DNA of 64,000 nucleotides, taken from assembly GCA_023666275.1 (NCBI GenBank), contig JAMPCJ010000002.1, positions 248,001 through 312,000 on the forward strand, given 5' to 3'. The position numbers were made by a program, and so were the translations under genes. Source of the DNA: Treponema brennaborense. Lineage in GTDB: Bacteria > Spirochaetota > Spirochaetia > Treponematales > Treponemataceae. Below, in pieces: positions 37,753 to 47,849 of this stretch (position 1 is its first letter; each line of letters opens with the position of its first letter). The notes below the pieces were generated by a model. That model was not told where the DNA came from, made no database searches, and worked only from the letters and a program-made list of their open reading frames with translations.

Positions 37753-39786
37753 TCAAAAATCCTTTTCTTCATTCAGCATTTGCAAAAAAGCAAGTTCATC
37801 GATAACAGGAATACCGAGCTCTGCGGCTTTTTTGTTTTTGGAAGAACCGGAAGAAATATTATTTGTTACAAGGTAGGTTAAATCTTTTACGACAGAGGAT
37901 TTGACGCTGCCGCCGAGCGCTTTTACTTTTGATTCCGCATCGGCACGCTTGATTGTACGCAGCTCTCCCGTAAAACAAAACGACATGCCGGAAAGAGAAC
38001 CTGCTCCCGCGGAAATTGTTATCACGGATTCGGCAAGGCTGCGCATTTCTTCCGCATTTTCCGCGAGTCCCTGCACCAGAGTGCGGGCAGTAATTTCCGC
38101 AAATCCATTTACCTGAGCAACGGCTTGTTCATCTGCGGCAAGCAGTTTTTCGAGCGTATCGAAACCGGCAGCGACAACTTTTTCTACGAGAAGTTCCCCG
38201 ATTCCTTCTATGTCAAATCCGGCAACAAATCGGGGAAGCGAAACATTCCGATGCGATTGTATGGATTTTACAATTTTTTCGGCACCCAGCGATTTTTTTT
38301 CTTTGGTTATGCTTTTTTCCATCAAAAAAAACGGTGTTAAATCCGCTTCGGAAAGCGTGTATAAATCGGCAATGGAGCGGACTTTTTCCGCTTCAAAAAG
38401 TTTTTTAATAAGTGTTTCGCCCAAATCCCGAATATCGATAACAGAAATCCATTTTTCAAGCTGATGCAGCACGCGTTTCGGGCACTGCGCATTCGGGCAA
38501 CAAAGCCGCGTCCCTTCATCAACAAGGCGCGAACCGCAGACAGCGCAGGTATCAGGATATATAACCGGCTGCGTTTCGCAATGAACATCCGCAGGAAACG
38601 GTATAACCGATTCGATTTTGGGAATTATTTCGCCGCGCTTTGTAACGACAACATGGCTGCCTACGCGCAGGTTCAAATTTCTGATTGTATTCGGATTTGC
38701 AAGGCTTGCCCTGGACACTTTTGTGCCGGCAAGTTCCACCGTATCAAACAACGCAACAGGCGTGTATGTCGCGCCGGATTCGCTCCATTCTATGCCGCGG
38801 ACAACAGTCGCAGCTTCTTCCAAACTGAACTTGAACGCAATTTGTTTATCGGGACGGGCGCGGCGCGCATCTTCGATATCAATGTTTTCATTTTTGATAA
38901 CAAGCCCGTCAATATCATATTCAAATGTTTTCCGCTGTTCCATAACCTGCGCACGATAGGCTATCACTTCTTCCGCGCTTTTGCAGATACGCAGCGGGAC
39001 TGTATGAAATCCCTGTTCCGAAAGCCAGCGTATTTTTTCCGATTCCGCTGCAAAAGGCGGCTGCTGCCCGCCGAGATCACTGAAATACGCGTCATAGCAC
39101 ATAACAATCAAATGTTCGCTTCCGGAACCGTCTTTGCGTTTCATCAGACCGTTTGCCGCATTGCGGCAGTTTGCCTTATCGGGGAAAAACATATCATGCA
39201 CGGAATGTTTCATTAAAACTTCGCCGCGCACGCCGCCGGTAAACGGCAGCACATCTTCTTCCGCCGGAAAAAGCCCGCCGCCGTAATCGGCCATATCATG
39301 CCGAAGTTCTTTCGTGCAGCGGCGCAGTGTACGGACAATCCCCTGCATTTTCAGTGCGTTGCGCGTGATATTATCGCCTATAACGCCGTCGCCGCGAGTT
39401 ACCGCGCGGACAAAGATTCCTTTTTCATACTGCAATTCAAGGCTCGCACCGTCCAATTTATATTCCACCAGATATTCCGGGAAAGGATGTTTTTCCGCCC
39501 AGGAAATAAACTGTTCGGGATCCGCCGCTTTTTCCTGACTTCCCATCGGCATAAGATGCCGTGATTTTTCAAAACCATCGGCATGCGCATCATCACCATC
39601 GTTTTCATCTATGTCGCTGCCGATTTTCTGCAATACAGAATTGCCGGGGTCAAGCAATTTCAGTTCATCCCATAATGCATCGAATTCCGCATCGGAAATC
39701 TCGCCTTCGCCGGCATAGTATGTTTTTTGATATTTCTCGATAAGCGCGGATAATTCCCGTATCCGTTTCTTTTTATTATCAGTCAT
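37753..39786 (-). CDS. ligA: NAD-dependent DNA ligase LigA
   Basis: A 677-residue ligase that seals nicks in replication and repair. Ia domain about 1-75 (YQKTYYAGEGEISDAEFD), adenylation domain with the nucleophile Lys110 in VEYKLDGASLEL and RGDGVIGDN, OB fold, Cys4 zinc finger (CAVCGS...CCPNAQCPKR), helix-hairpin-helix region (FDIEGIGELLVEKV) and C-terminal BRCT domain (about 595-677, MSFCFTGELRTIKRADAE). Full length for the family. Followed by the small membrane protein and preceded by trmB at 25 bases. Confidence 0.98.
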   Translation of the reverse strand: MTDNKKKRIRELSALIEKYQKTYYAGEGEISDAEFDALWDELKLLDPGNSVLQKIGSDIDENDGDDAHADGFEKSRHLMPMGSQEKAADPEQFISWAEKHPFPEYLVEYKLDGASLELQYEKGIFVRAVTRGDGVIGDNITRNALKMQGIVRTLRRCTKELRHDMADYGGGLFPAEEDVLPFTGGVRGEVLMKHSVHDMFFPDKANCRNAANGLMKRKDGSGSEHLIVMCYDAYFSDLGGQQPPFAAESEKIRWLSEQGFHTVPLRICKSAEEVIAYRAQVMEQRKTFEYDIDGLVIKNENIDIEDARRARPDKQIAFKFSLEEAATVVRGIEWSESGATYTPVALFDTVELAGTKVSRASLANPNTIRNLNLRVGSHVVVTKRGEIIPKIESVIPFPADVHCETQPVIYPDTCAVCGSRLVDEGTRLCCPNAQCPKRVLHQLEKWISVIDIRDLGETLIKKLFEAEKVRSIADLYTLSEADLTPFFLMEKSITKEKKSLGAEKIVKSIQSHRNVSLPRFVAGFDIEGIGELLVEKVVAAGFDTLEKLLAADEQAVAQVNGFAEITARTLVQGLAENAEEMRSLAESVITISAGAGSLSGMSFCFTGELRTIKRADAESKVKALGGSVKSSVVKDLTYLVTNNISSGSSKNKKAAELGIPVIDELAFLQMLNEEKDF

Positions 39787-39811
39787 AAATACAGCGAGTC
39801 CCCTGCCCTGT

Positions 39812-40510
39812 TTATTTTTTTATAAAAAGCAGTTCATAAATATGCCGATTTGCGTTCAATCCTTTGCGCTCGAATTTCGTTTCCGGGCGCCACAATTGCC
39901 GCGGCGCGTACTGTGCGTATTTATTTTCAAGCCCCTGCGTCGCAGAAAGCTCTGCCGCAGCAGATTCCGCATAACTTTCCCAGTCCGTAGCCATATAAAT
40001 ATATCCGCCGGCCGCAAGTTTTGCCGCAAGCAGATTTGTCCGCGGGCGCTGAATAAAGCGGCGTTTATGGTGTTTCTTTTTAGGCCATGGATCCGGGAAA
40101 AAAATATGGAAAGCATACACGGAATTATCCACGAACATATTTTCAAGAACTTCAACAGCATCGTGTTCTATAATATATAAATTCGAAAGATTTCTGTTTT
40201 TAATTTCACCGAGCAGGCGCCCAACTCCGGGCGTATGAACTTCGATTCCCAGATAATTCATATTCGGATTTGATTCGGCAATTGCAGCTGTGGCGGTTCC
40301 CATGCCGAAACCGATTTCGACAGTAACAGGATATGTATTGTGAAATATTTCCGTAAAATTGAGCGGCAGCGGTGCATACGGAATGCACCAGCGTCCGGAA
40401 AAAATATCGTAATCACGTTTCTGCGCAGCAGTCATGCGGCCGGTACGCAGCACAAAAGTTTTTATTCCGCGTGGCGAATCAGCTGGCATCGGTTTCTTCC
40501 ATGTTTTCAA
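39812..40510 (-). CDS. trmB: tRNA (guanine-N(7)-)-methyltransferase TrmB
   Basis: A 232-residue SAM enzyme forming m7G46 in tRNA variable loops. Features: [19 protein letters not shown] (SAM loop), [14 protein letters not shown], the signature [16 protein letters not shown], and [10 protein letters not shown] near the C-terminus. Its 5' end overlaps the upstream lipoprotein gene by 32 bases with the ATG at 40510; an internal ATG at 40489 (MPADSPRG) would cut this to 11. Confidence 0.96.
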   Translation of the reverse strand: MKTWKKPMPADSPRGIKTFVLRTGRMTAAQKRDYDIFSGRWCIPYAPLPLNFTEIFHNTYPVTVEIGFGMGTATAAIAESNPNMNYLGIEVHTPGVGRLLGEIKNRNLSNLYIIEHDAVEVLENMFVDNSVYAFHIFFPDPWPKKKHHKRRFIQRPRTNLLAAKLAAGGYIYMATDWESYAESAAAELSATQGLENKYAQYAPRQLWRPETKFERKGLNANRHIYELLFIKK

Positions 40511-41186
40511 AATTATCGGAAATACTATGTTCCACTGCCGAAATCGGCAGCAGCACCGCAGCCGCAGAATCCTGCGTCAGCAGGCATATCCGTTTATGCC
40601 GCGCGGCAGCATACGCATCCGAAATACCGGAATCCGTCTGCAAAGCTGCCGTTTCCTCGCCGAAATACATCAGCGCGCCGGAAGCATCATACAGCGCAAG
40701 AAAACGCCGCGTAAATTCCCCGCATACTTTTCCGGATTCGATATCGGATACACGAATTTTACCGATATCATCGCTGTCAAACGACTCCGGTATTTTCACA
40801 AAAAATTGAATTTCCGCAGTGCGGCCGGCGCCGTCAATATACTGCGCCGTATATTTGCCTGTACGGATACGCCCGCTGCGTTCGGGATACAAAGCAGGAT
40901 AGCCTGCATATCCGGTTTTGTTTTTATCAAAAAGAACAAGCGGGTCATGCACAGTCCATGAATATCCCGCTTCGATGCTGCGCACAACAATCTGCTGCAT
41001 TCTTGCCAAATCGGAATCGGGCATGACAAACACAGACAAACGTTCCGCAGGTGCGCTTTCTGCCGTTTCAAAAACATACGCAACCGTATATAAAACAGAA
41101 GAAAGTTCGGGAAAAGAATCGGAACAGGAACAGCACAAACAGCAGGCAAACAACAGCAAACACGCGGCAGAAAAAGAATATCGCAT
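40479..41186 (-). CDS. Putative lipoprotein of unknown function
   Basis: A 235-residue protein with a Cys-rich signal peptide ([16 protein letters not shown]); the lipobox Cys is likely one of residues 18-21. The rest reads as a soluble mixed alpha/beta domain with an Ig-like segment ([49 protein letters not shown]). No family recognised. It lies 3 bases downstream of the GHKL-like gene and overlaps trmB, so it is made within the same operon. Confidence 0.65.
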   Translation of the reverse strand: MRYSFSAACLLLFACCLCCSCSDSFPELSSVLYTVAYVFETAESAPAERLSVFVMPDSDLARMQQIVVRSIEAGYSWTVHDPLVLFDKNKTGYAGYPALYPERSGRIRTGKYTAQYIDGAGRTAEIQFFVKIPESFDSDDIGKIRVSDIESGKVCGEFTRRFLALYDASGALMYFGEETAALQTDSGISDAYAAARHKRICLLTQDSAAAVLLPISAVEHSISDNFENMEETDAS

Positions 41187-41189
41187 ATA

Positions 41190-42356
41190 TTAAAAATTAA
41201 AAATCAAATTGATGACGGTTAAATCATTCGCGGAATATTGATTTACCAGCGATTCAAATTTCACATTTACTTTTTTGCAGGCTTCGTCAAGATACGACAA
41301 ATAATACAATCCCAAATCCGTCCCCTCCTGCCCTTCCGGAAGTTCCCGATAAAAATCAATCAATGATTTTTTATTTAAATTCGCCGACTTGCCTGTTTCA
41401 ATATTTTCCTTTACTTCCTCGAATTCATCATTTTTATTATACAGCGTAATTTGAATGCGTCCCTGTTTCCCGACTGACATAGAGCTGCCGCCGAGTTTCC
41501 AGGAAACAAACACCAATTCCTTTTTGCGTTCAAGCTCGGCAATGATTTTTTTTCTGATATCGGGATCGTAAATCAGCATGTCGTTATCAGGCAGTCCCCG
41601 ATACATAATGCCGGCTTCTTTGCGCATATTGGCGTTCTCGTTATTCAGCGCAAGTTCCATAATCATCAGCGAAATATATTCCGCTATTTTGCTTTTTTCA
41701 ATGAACTCGTTCAGCGCTTCGCGGATAATACCGACCATTTCGTCAAAGCCGTCCGCTTTGAAAAATTTTACGATTATATACCAATTGAACAAACTCAGGC
41801 GATTCAGAAATTTTTCAGTCATCAATAAATACACATTTTTTTCTTCCAGAGAAAATTCCGAATTTTCCATAATGCTTCTGTACACCGGATCAAGAATTTT
41901 CTTTTTCGCCTGTTCAATCACGGCATCTTTTCCCGCCATCTGAGCCCGCAGAACAGAATCGCGGACCACGGTTTTTTCATCGATGAGCTGGGACGGATTC
42001 AGTCTGTTGTGCCGCCTGACACAGTCTGTTGCCAATAATCCTGTCGAAATGCAGCGATCAAACTGCTTGTAAAGAAGCGAGAAAACAATGACTTTTGACA
42101 AATCCATGATTTCCTGCCGGGCAGAAACAAATTCCGGCAAAGATATTTCTATTTTCGAAACATAATCCACAAGAATCATGCGCTGCAAAGACGAAGGCGA
42201 AAACTGCTTGAACAAAACCCCGTATTCTTCGGTATTATCAGCCAGCGTAAATTTCAGGAGCCGTTTTTTTCTGCTTATAAAATGAGACGCGCCCTCTTCC
42301 GTTAAAATCACTTTCAAGGGCAAATCAAGCAGAGGTTTTCTTTCCGCTGCGCACAT
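41190..42356 (-). CDS. Unknown protein with degenerate GHKL-ATPase-like C-terminus
   Basis: About 388 residues. I do not recognise the N-terminal two thirds, which open with a PilZ-like beta-rich stretch (about 10-70) and continue as long helices. The C-terminal about 150 residues resemble histidine-kinase-type ATPases: MIMELALNNENANMRK looks like an N-box, VFVSWKLGGSS and IQITLYNKND like core strands, GTDLGLYYLSYLDE like the G2 box (GTGLGL), and TVINLIFNF like the last strand. The G1 box (DxGxG) and a phospho-acceptor His are not evident. The ATG at 42356 has AGGAG 9 bases upstream. Role unknown; assignment of the fold is inferred. Confidence 0.6.
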   Translation of the reverse strand: MCAAERKPLLDLPLKVILTEEGASHFISRKKRLLKFTLADNTEEYGVLFKQFSPSSLQRMILVDYVSKIEISLPEFVSARQEIMDLSKVIVFSLLYKQFDRCISTGLLATDCVRRHNRLNPSQLIDEKTVVRDSVLRAQMAGKDAVIEQAKKKILDPVYRSIMENSEFSLEEKNVYLLMTEKFLNRLSLFNWYIIVKFFKADGFDEMVGIIREALNEFIEKSKIAEYISLMIMELALNNENANMRKEAGIMYRGLPDNDMLIYDPDIRKKIIAELERKKELVFVSWKLGGSSMSVGKQGRIQITLYNKNDEFEEVKENIETGKSANLNKKSLIDFYRELPEGQEGTDLGLYYLSYLDEACKKVNVKFESLVNQYSANDLTVINLIFNF

Positions 42357-42507
42357 ACAAAACATCTCCTGTTTTATGACAAACTATAATTGAATAAATT
42401 ATACAGCTAACAGCAGTAAAAGTCCATATTTTAAACAAAAGTGCCGCTAATTCACGAATAAAAGCGCAGGCATGCCAAAAAAGCAGATGCCGCCGTCGCC
42501 GTGTATT

Positions 42508-43590
42508 TTATTCATAGCCGAGAGAAACCCAGGGCTGCCGATGAGAACGTACCGTTTTCCCCGATGCGGCGGCTTGATGCAGCAAAAGTGCAAGGTATGC
42601 GTCTTCAAGCGCTTCACAGAGCGGATACAATTCGGCGCCGGTTTCGACATAGCGGTTCATATCCATTAACAAAGATGCCAGCGCTGCTTCATCATCGTTA
42701 AATGCTTTCTGCGCGTCGTTTTCAAAAAACGAATTTTCATAAAGCACTTCTGTGCCGGCACAGATTTTGCCGGCATTTTTTCCAGCGGCACATTTTTCAT
42801 ACGCAAGCGGAATTTCCTGCGGTATATGCTGTTCGTTTGTATAAAGCATTTTTTCGGCGGTAAGTTCCCCGCGCGGTCCTTGTATTCTGAAATACTTGCC
42901 GCGAATAAAACTGTGATATTGAACGCCGCAAAAATCATAAAAGGCAGTTTTGCCGCCGGCAAATTCAAAAACGGCATGAAGCCGCGGCAGGCTGTCAATT
43001 TTTCCGTCAAAAAGCGCACCGTTTCTGGAATCCGTCGCTTCAACCGGAAACATAAACTGTTTCGCAGAAATGCGGACTTGAGTCAAACCCGTACCGAGGC
43101 AGCGGCGCATCAAACTGATCGCGTGATAATCGTGCGCGCAGGAAATATCCATGGCATACGGTTCCCCAAGATAACCTTTTTTCAAAGCGCAGACAGCCGC
43201 GGCAAAAAGCGGCATGCGGTGATATTGTTCCGCTACCTGCAGGCGCGCACCGGAACGCGAAAGGGACCACAGCCTGCGCAATGCGTTCAGATTTCCGGCA
43301 GCAGGAGTTTCGCACAGTACGGGATAACCTTTTTTCAGCCAATATTCGGCTACGGAAGCAATAGACGCTTTATTCACCGCCACAACAACATAATCGGGAC
43401 GGCTTTTTTCGCAAATTTCTTCGGAAGTCACTGCCGGAATACCGCAGCGGGTGCGCATAAAGTGCGCTTTTTCTTCCGAACGGCACAGCATGGCAGTCAT
43501 TTCAAGACGATCCGGACAGACACAGGCAATCCGCCAATAAAACAGAGAACGCCAGCCGGAACCGATGATAATAAATTTTTTTCTATTCAT
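42508..43590 (-). CDS. Gfo/Idh/MocA-family oxidoreductase
   Basis: About 360 residues, NAD(P)-dependent sugar or inositol dehydrogenase type. N-terminal Rossmann fold IIIGSGWRSLFYWR; the EKP-type active-site segment appears as PVLCETPAAGN (Thr in place of Lys), followed by VAEQYHRMPLFAAAV and the C-terminal beta-sheet domain. The usual catalytic Lys of EKP is missing, so activity may be altered. The ATG at 43590 has GGA close by; an ATG at 43605 is possible. No sugar operon surrounds it. Confidence 0.8.
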   Translation of the reverse strand: MNRKKFIIIGSGWRSLFYWRIACVCPDRLEMTAMLCRSEEKAHFMRTRCGIPAVTSEEICEKSRPDYVVVAVNKASIASVAEYWLKKGYPVLCETPAAGNLNALRRLWSLSRSGARLQVAEQYHRMPLFAAAVCALKKGYLGEPYAMDISCAHDYHAISLMRRCLGTGLTQVRISAKQFMFPVEATDSRNGALFDGKIDSLPRLHAVFEFAGGKTAFYDFCGVQYHSFIRGKYFRIQGPRGELTAEKMLYTNEQHIPQEIPLAYEKCAAGKNAGKICAGTEVLYENSFFENDAQKAFNDDEAALASLLMDMNRYVETGAELYPLCEALEDAYLALLLHQAAASGKTVRSHRQPWVSLGYE

Positions 43591-43641
43591 TTTTCCGTAA
43601 TTCATGCAGATGATGCATGCGCGTGATTTTCAACCGCATAG

Positions 43642-43968
43642 TTATTTCGGTTTATTTTTTTTAGGCTTCGGATCGGGCAGTTCCGGATACATGGCGAGGA
43701 ATAATTCCGCCAAAAATCGGCTGTCGTCAATATTTTCAACCAAAAGCATATCTTTTGCGCCTTTATACGGAGGTTCATGCGGAGCATCCGGCATCAGCGC
43801 TTTTGCAGCGTCAACAGGCTTTACCAACAGCCGATTGTCGCAAATATATGCCGCAATTTTCCCGCGGTAATAGACGATATATTCTCCCATCATGGAACGG
43901 CAGGCAATTTCATCAAGATCGCGCAGCTGATCGATAACAAAAGATACAAATTCTTTGCTGGATGCCAT
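43642..43968 (-). CDS. TfoX N-terminal-domain protein
   Basis: About 108 residues matching the stand-alone TfoX/Sxy N-terminal domain: ASSKEFVSFVIDQL, MMGEYIVYYRGKIAAYICDNRLLVKPV and YKGAKDMLLVENIDD. The C-terminal end is Pro/Lys-rich. TfoX is a competence activator in gamma-proteobacteria, but stand-alone domains in other phyla have no proven role, so competence should not be assumed. The start at 43968 gives the family N-terminus; longer in-frame starts add 11 residues. Confidence 0.8.
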   Translation of the reverse strand: MASSKEFVSFVIDQLRDLDEIACRSMMGEYIVYYRGKIAAYICDNRLLVKPVDAAKALMPDAPHEPPYKGAKDMLLVENIDDSRFLAELFLAMYPELPDPKPKKNKPK

Positions 43969-44005
43969 AGGTTTCCCACAAAACAAAAACAAATTATTCA
44001 AAATA

Positions 44006-44057
44006 AAAATGAGACAGCAGTCACTCCGAACGAACCGGAAATATGCTGTCCCATTTT
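44006..44057 (-). terminator. Terminator of the oad operon
   Basis: 14-bp stem AAAATGAGACAGCA (44006-44019) with TGCTGTCCCATTTT (44044-44057) through one G-T/A-C mismatch position, T-rich on both sides, so it may work in both directions. Confidence 0.75.
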
Positions 44058-44170
44058 TTCGTAAAACCGCCGATCAGCATCCGCTGCGGCGAAAATGCAT
44101 TCGCAGAAGCACACAGCGGAAATTCGTTTTGCCAAGGCAATCCGCGCACAGCGGTTTCAGGCTGCCGATA

Positions 44171-45583
44171 TTATTTTGCGTAAGTCGCAATAAATACGCC
44201 CGCAGCAATCGCCGTGCCGATAACTCCGGAAACATTCGGTCCCATTGCATGCATCAGCAGGAAATTTCCCGGATCGTATTCCAAGCCGACTTTGTTCGCC
44301 ACGCGCGCAGCCATGGGAACGGCGGAAACACCGGCAGATCCGATAAGCGGATTGATTTTTTCTTTGAGGAACAAATTCATAATTTTTGCCATGATGACGC
44401 CGCCCGCCGTTGCCACTGCAAAAGCCAAAAGCCCTAACGCAATAATACCGATTGAATTGGCATTGAGAATCTTTTCCGGCGTCATTTGGGAACCGACGCC
44501 GAGCGACAACAGTATTGAAACAATATTCAGCAGTTCGTTTTCCATGGTTTTCGATAAACGTTCGACAACGCCTGTTTGCTTTACAAAATTGCCGAAAGCA
44601 AGCATGCCGATAAGCGGCGCCGCGGAAGGCAGCAGCAAAATAGCAAGCGCAAGCAATACAAGCGGGAAAAGAATTTTTTCCGCCTTTGAAACAGGCCGCA
44701 GCTGATGCATTTTTATCCGGCGCTCTTTTTCCGTCGTAAGCGCTTTCATAATCGGCGGCTGAATCATCGGAACAAGCGCCATATAGGAATACGCAGCCAC
44801 CGCAATGACAGCCATCATTTCCGGAGCAAGTTTTCCGGAAACGTAAATGGATGTCGGTCCGTCCGCGCCGCCGATGATCGCTATTGCAGAAGCCTGAAGC
44901 ATATTATAATCGATACCGGGAATCAAATTCATCAGCGCAACGCCGAACAGCGTAAAGAAAACGCCGAGCTGCGCCGCACCGCCGAGCAATGCCATTTTCG
45001 GGTTGGCGATAAGCGGTCCGAAATCCGTCATTGCACCGATACCCATGAATATCAGCATCGGAAAAAATTCGTTGCCGACACCGGCATCATAAATAATGCG
45101 GAGCATTCCCGAATGTTCTGCGTACATACCGGCGCCGGGAATATTCACGAATACGGTTCCGAAACCGATCGGAATAAGCAGCATCGGTTCAAAACCTTTT
45201 GCCGCGCCGAGGTATATAATCAGGAAGCCCACAGCCATCATCAGAAGCTTCTGCCAGCCGGGAGCCGTTACTCCCGCAAACGGATCCGCTGCCGAAGCGG
45301 CTTCTTCTTCCGCATGCGATTCATCGGAAACTTCGCTGCCGTTTATAATCTGATACAAACCGGTATTTTTGAATATATTAGAAAGAAATTTCGATACGGA
45401 AATCATCGGAACATTTTCGGAACCTTTGATTTTTGCCGTATTCATCGTTCTAAAAGAAGCATGTTCTTCAGCTGAATCGGAAGCAAACGCAGTAGACGCA
45501 ACTGAAAACACGGCAGCGACAGACAAAATAACGCACATTGCGGTTATTACTTGCCGGCTGCATGTATTTTTCTGAAAAGGCAT
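44171..45583 (-). CDS. oadB: Oxaloacetate decarboxylase beta subunit (Na+-translocating), extended N-terminus
   Basis: A 470-residue integral membrane subunit that couples decarboxylation of carboxybiotin to Na+ export. Conserved: [17 protein letters not shown] (Na+-binding Asp), [29 protein letters not shown] and [20 protein letters not shown]. The usual protein starts near [15 protein letters not shown]. Here about 60 residues precede it, with a signal-like segment at 11-34, and an acidic insertion ([16 protein letters not shown]) follows. Last gene of oadG-oadA-oadB. Confidence 0.93.
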   Translation of the reverse strand: MPFQKNTCSRQVITAMCVILSVAAVFSVASTAFASDSAEEHASFRTMNTAKIKGSENVPMISVSKFLSNIFKNTGLYQIINGSEVSDESHAEEEAASAADPFAGVTAPGWQKLLMMAVGFLIIYLGAAKGFEPMLLIPIGFGTVFVNIPGAGMYAEHSGMLRIIYDAGVGNEFFPMLIFMGIGAMTDFGPLIANPKMALLGGAAQLGVFFTLFGVALMNLIPGIDYNMLQASAIAIIGGADGPTSIYVSGKLAPEMMAVIAVAAYSYMALVPMIQPPIMKALTTEKERRIKMHQLRPVSKAEKILFPLVLLALAILLLPSAAPLIGMLAFGNFVKQTGVVERLSKTMENELLNIVSILLSLGVGSQMTPEKILNANSIGIIALGLLAFAVATAGGVIMAKIMNLFLKEKINPLIGSAGVSAVPMAARVANKVGLEYDPGNFLLMHAMGPNVSGVIGTAIAAGVFIATYAK

Positions 45584-45632
45584 TTTGTTTCTCCTTATGC
45601 CTGAACGGATTCCAGTCGGGATTCCGTTCCGC

Positions 45633-47411
45633 TTATTTTATTTCCGCGAGCGGCTGTCCGGCGGAAATCGACGCACCGGCAGAAGCAAGAAAATGAACAG
45701 TCCCGTTTGCCGTCGCTTTTACATCCAGCTCCATTTTCATCGATTCTATCATGATAATGGTATCCCCCGATTTTACCGAAGCGCCCTCACCCGCAATCAA
45801 CTTAAGGATAGTGCCCGCAACCGGCGCGGCAATAGTAGTACCGCCGGATGACTGCGCGGCAGGCGCGGCGTTTTCTACACCGGAAGCCGAAGCTCCGATA
45901 ACGACATCGTATTTTGTACCGTCGACAGTAACAGCCATTTTATCGCCGGAAGCATTTGCGGATACATTGTAATTTGTTCCGTTCACGGAAATAACGTATG
46001 AACCATTGCCGCTGCCGGAAGCCGTTTTCGGCGCAGCGACAACAAACGAGTCGGAAGAAACCGGTCCCGATGCGCGCTCCTTGAAAAATTTCTCCGCTTT
46101 TTTGGGGAACATGGCATAAGTCAGCACATCTTCCGTACTGCCGTTGCCGCCCGCAGCCGCTGCTTCCGCAACCATTTTGTCCCATTCCATCGGAATTTCG
46201 TCTGCCGGACGGCAGTTAACCGGTTCCTGCATGCCGCTTTTTTCAAGTGCGAACTTTACAAGATCCGCATTGGGAGCGGCGGGGAGCTTTCCGTATTTTC
46301 CGGTAAGCAAAGACTGGAATTCGGGCGTCATCAATTTGTAGCGTCCCTGCAGTACATTCAGCACTGCCTGCACACCGACAATCTGCGAAGTCGGCGTAAC
46401 GAGCGGCACATAACCCACATCTTTATGCACTAACGGGATTTCTTTGAGCACTTCGTCCATTTTGTCGATTGCGTTCTGTTCTTTCAACTGATTTTCGAGG
46501 TTCGAAAGCATTCCGCCGGGAACTTGCGAAACAAGAATCTGCGGTTTTACGCCCTTCAGTGCGCTTTCGAATTTTGCGTACTTCGCGCGGACATCACGGA
46601 AATAGTCGCCTATCTCAACCAGTGCTTTTAAATCAAGCCCCGTGTCGTACGGCGTACCGCGGAAAATTTCCACAATCGATTCCGTAGGGCTGTGCGATGT
46701 CGTCATAGACATGGAAGAAATCGTCGTATCCAGCACATCGGCGCCGGCTTCCGCAGCTTTCACCAGCGTTGCGACAGACATGCCGGTTGTGGCGTGAGTA
46801 TGAATCTGCACCGGAATATCGACTTTTGCTTTGATTGCTTTTACCAAATCATACACATCATACGGACGCAGCAAACCGGACATATCCTTTATACAGATGG
46901 AATCCGCGCCGAAATCAGCGTAAACTTTTGCGAGTTCCGCATATTTTTCGTTTGTGTGATACGGCGTAACCGCATACGAAATAGCCATTTGAACATGCTT
47001 GCCGGTTTTTTTTGCGGCATCGGCAGCACGTTTTAAATTCCGCGGATCATTGCAGGCGTCAAAAATACGGAACACGCCGATACCGTTGGCAGCGGATGTT
47101 TCGACAAATTTATCAACGACATCGTCTGCATAATGGCGGTATCCCAAAAGGTTCTGCCCGCGGAGCAGCATCATTATCGGAGTATTCGGAAGCGCGGCAT
47201 GAAGCTTGCGCAGGCGTTCCCACGGATCTTCGTTCAAAAAACTGATGCAGCTGTCATACGTTGCGCCGCCCCAGGCTTCAAGACTTACATACCCGATTTT
47301 ATCCAGCTTATCACATACGGGCAGCATATCAGCAGTCGTCATGCGCGTTGCATGCAGACTCTGATGAGCATCACGCAGCACTAAATCTGAAATTCCAATT
47401 TTTCCTGCCAT
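45633..47411 (-). CDS. oadA: Oxaloacetate decarboxylase alpha subunit (biotin-containing)
   Basis: A 592-residue carboxyltransferase plus biotin carrier. N-terminal TIM barrel: [32 protein letters not shown] with the catalytic Lys and [13 protein letters not shown] with zinc His. A middle helical domain is followed by an Ala/Ser/Gly-rich linker and the C-terminal biotinyl domain with biotinylated Lys in [12 protein letters not shown]. Biotin transfer of CO2 feeds OadB. A pyruvate-carboxylase-type carboxyltransferase could look similar, but oadB and oadG beside it settle the role. Confidence 0.95.
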   Translation of the reverse strand: MAGKIGISDLVLRDAHQSLHATRMTTADMLPVCDKLDKIGYVSLEAWGGATYDSCISFLNEDPWERLRKLHAALPNTPIMMLLRGQNLLGYRHYADDVVDKFVETSAANGIGVFRIFDACNDPRNLKRAADAAKKTGKHVQMAISYAVTPYHTNEKYAELAKVYADFGADSICIKDMSGLLRPYDVYDLVKAIKAKVDIPVQIHTHATTGMSVATLVKAAEAGADVLDTTISSMSMTTSHSPTESIVEIFRGTPYDTGLDLKALVEIGDYFRDVRAKYAKFESALKGVKPQILVSQVPGGMLSNLENQLKEQNAIDKMDEVLKEIPLVHKDVGYVPLVTPTSQIVGVQAVLNVLQGRYKLMTPEFQSLLTGKYGKLPAAPNADLVKFALEKSGMQEPVNCRPADEIPMEWDKMVAEAAAAGGNGSTEDVLTYAMFPKKAEKFFKERASGPVSSDSFVVAAPKTASGSGNGSYVISVNGTNYNVSANASGDKMAVTVDGTKYDVVIGASASGVENAAPAAQSSGGTTIAAPVAGTILKLIAGEGASVKSGDTIIMIESMKMELDVKATANGTVHFLASAGASISAGQPLAEIK

Positions 47412-47431
47412 AATCTTCTGTCACTCCTAAA

Positions 47432-47668
47432 TTATAATTGTTTTTCATGAAGCGCGGCAGCTATCGCCGCCACAACCTGTTCCTTTCGAACAGGGCTTTC
47501 TTTCGCCGTATTTTGTGCAGCACCGGTTTCTTTATCCAATTTGAACATCTTTATGACCTTATGCAGCAATGTCATAAAAAAAATCATAATGATAAGGAAA
47601 CTGAAAACGACTCCCATACCAAGCCCGGTCAGAATAATACTCTGTCCCAGCATTTGAGTAATTGTCAT
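47432..47668 (-). CDS. oadG: Oxaloacetate decarboxylase gamma subunit
   Basis: A 78-residue single-span protein: membrane segment about 13-35 (LTGLGMGVVFSFLIIMIFF), followed by a charged cytoplasmic tail. OadG joins the alpha and beta subunits. GGAGG lies 6 bases before the ATG. First gene of the operon, 20 bases before oadA. Confidence 0.88.
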   Translation of the reverse strand: MTITQMLGQSIILTGLGMGVVFSFLIIMIFFMTLLHKVIKMFKLDKETGAAQNTAKESPVRKEQVVAAIAAALHEKQL

Positions 47669-47683
47669 AATTATTCCTCCATC

Positions 47684-47714
47684 ATATTACGCGCAAGCCA
47701 TACGCACGTAATAT
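47684..47714 (-). promoter_or_regulatory. Leader hairpin just upstream of the oadG ribosome site
   Basis: Perfect 8-bp inverted repeat ATATTACG (47684-47691) and CGTAATAT (47707-47714), with a 15-base loop, inside the predicted 5' leader. It sits 5 bases from GGAGG (47675-47679) and could gate translation or bind a regulator. Confidence 0.55.
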
Positions 47715-47730
47715 AATTTTTGTATGATTG

Positions 47731-47759
47731 ATTATAGTAAAACAAGTATGCTTGTTCAA
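47731..47759 (-). promoter_or_regulatory. Promoter of the oad operon with a palindrome in its spacer
   Basis: Minus strand TTGAAC (47759-47754), 17-bp spacer, TATAAT (47736-47731). The spacer and part of the -35 form the perfect palindrome AACAAG-TATG-CTTGTT (47741-47756), a likely operator. Confidence 0.7.
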
Positions 47760-47849
47760 GGCAGCGCAGCATTGATTAAAAATTTGCATAAAACAGCAGC
47801 AACCGGCAGCGAACAAAAGCGAAAAACACCGCAGCGCATAGTTTTTCAT

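Noticed and set aside
42826-43626. A 266-codon open frame on the plus strand
   Set aside because: Antisense to the Gfo/Idh oxidoreductase; Phe/Arg-rich with no domain.
43642-43968. Natural competence system based on the TfoX-like protein
   Set aside because: Only the stand-alone N-terminal domain is present, and no competence gene lies nearby; the name alone does not support the role.
44705-45475. A 256-codon open frame on the plus strand
   Set aside because: Antisense to oadB; His/Arg-rich sequence typical of antisense frames.
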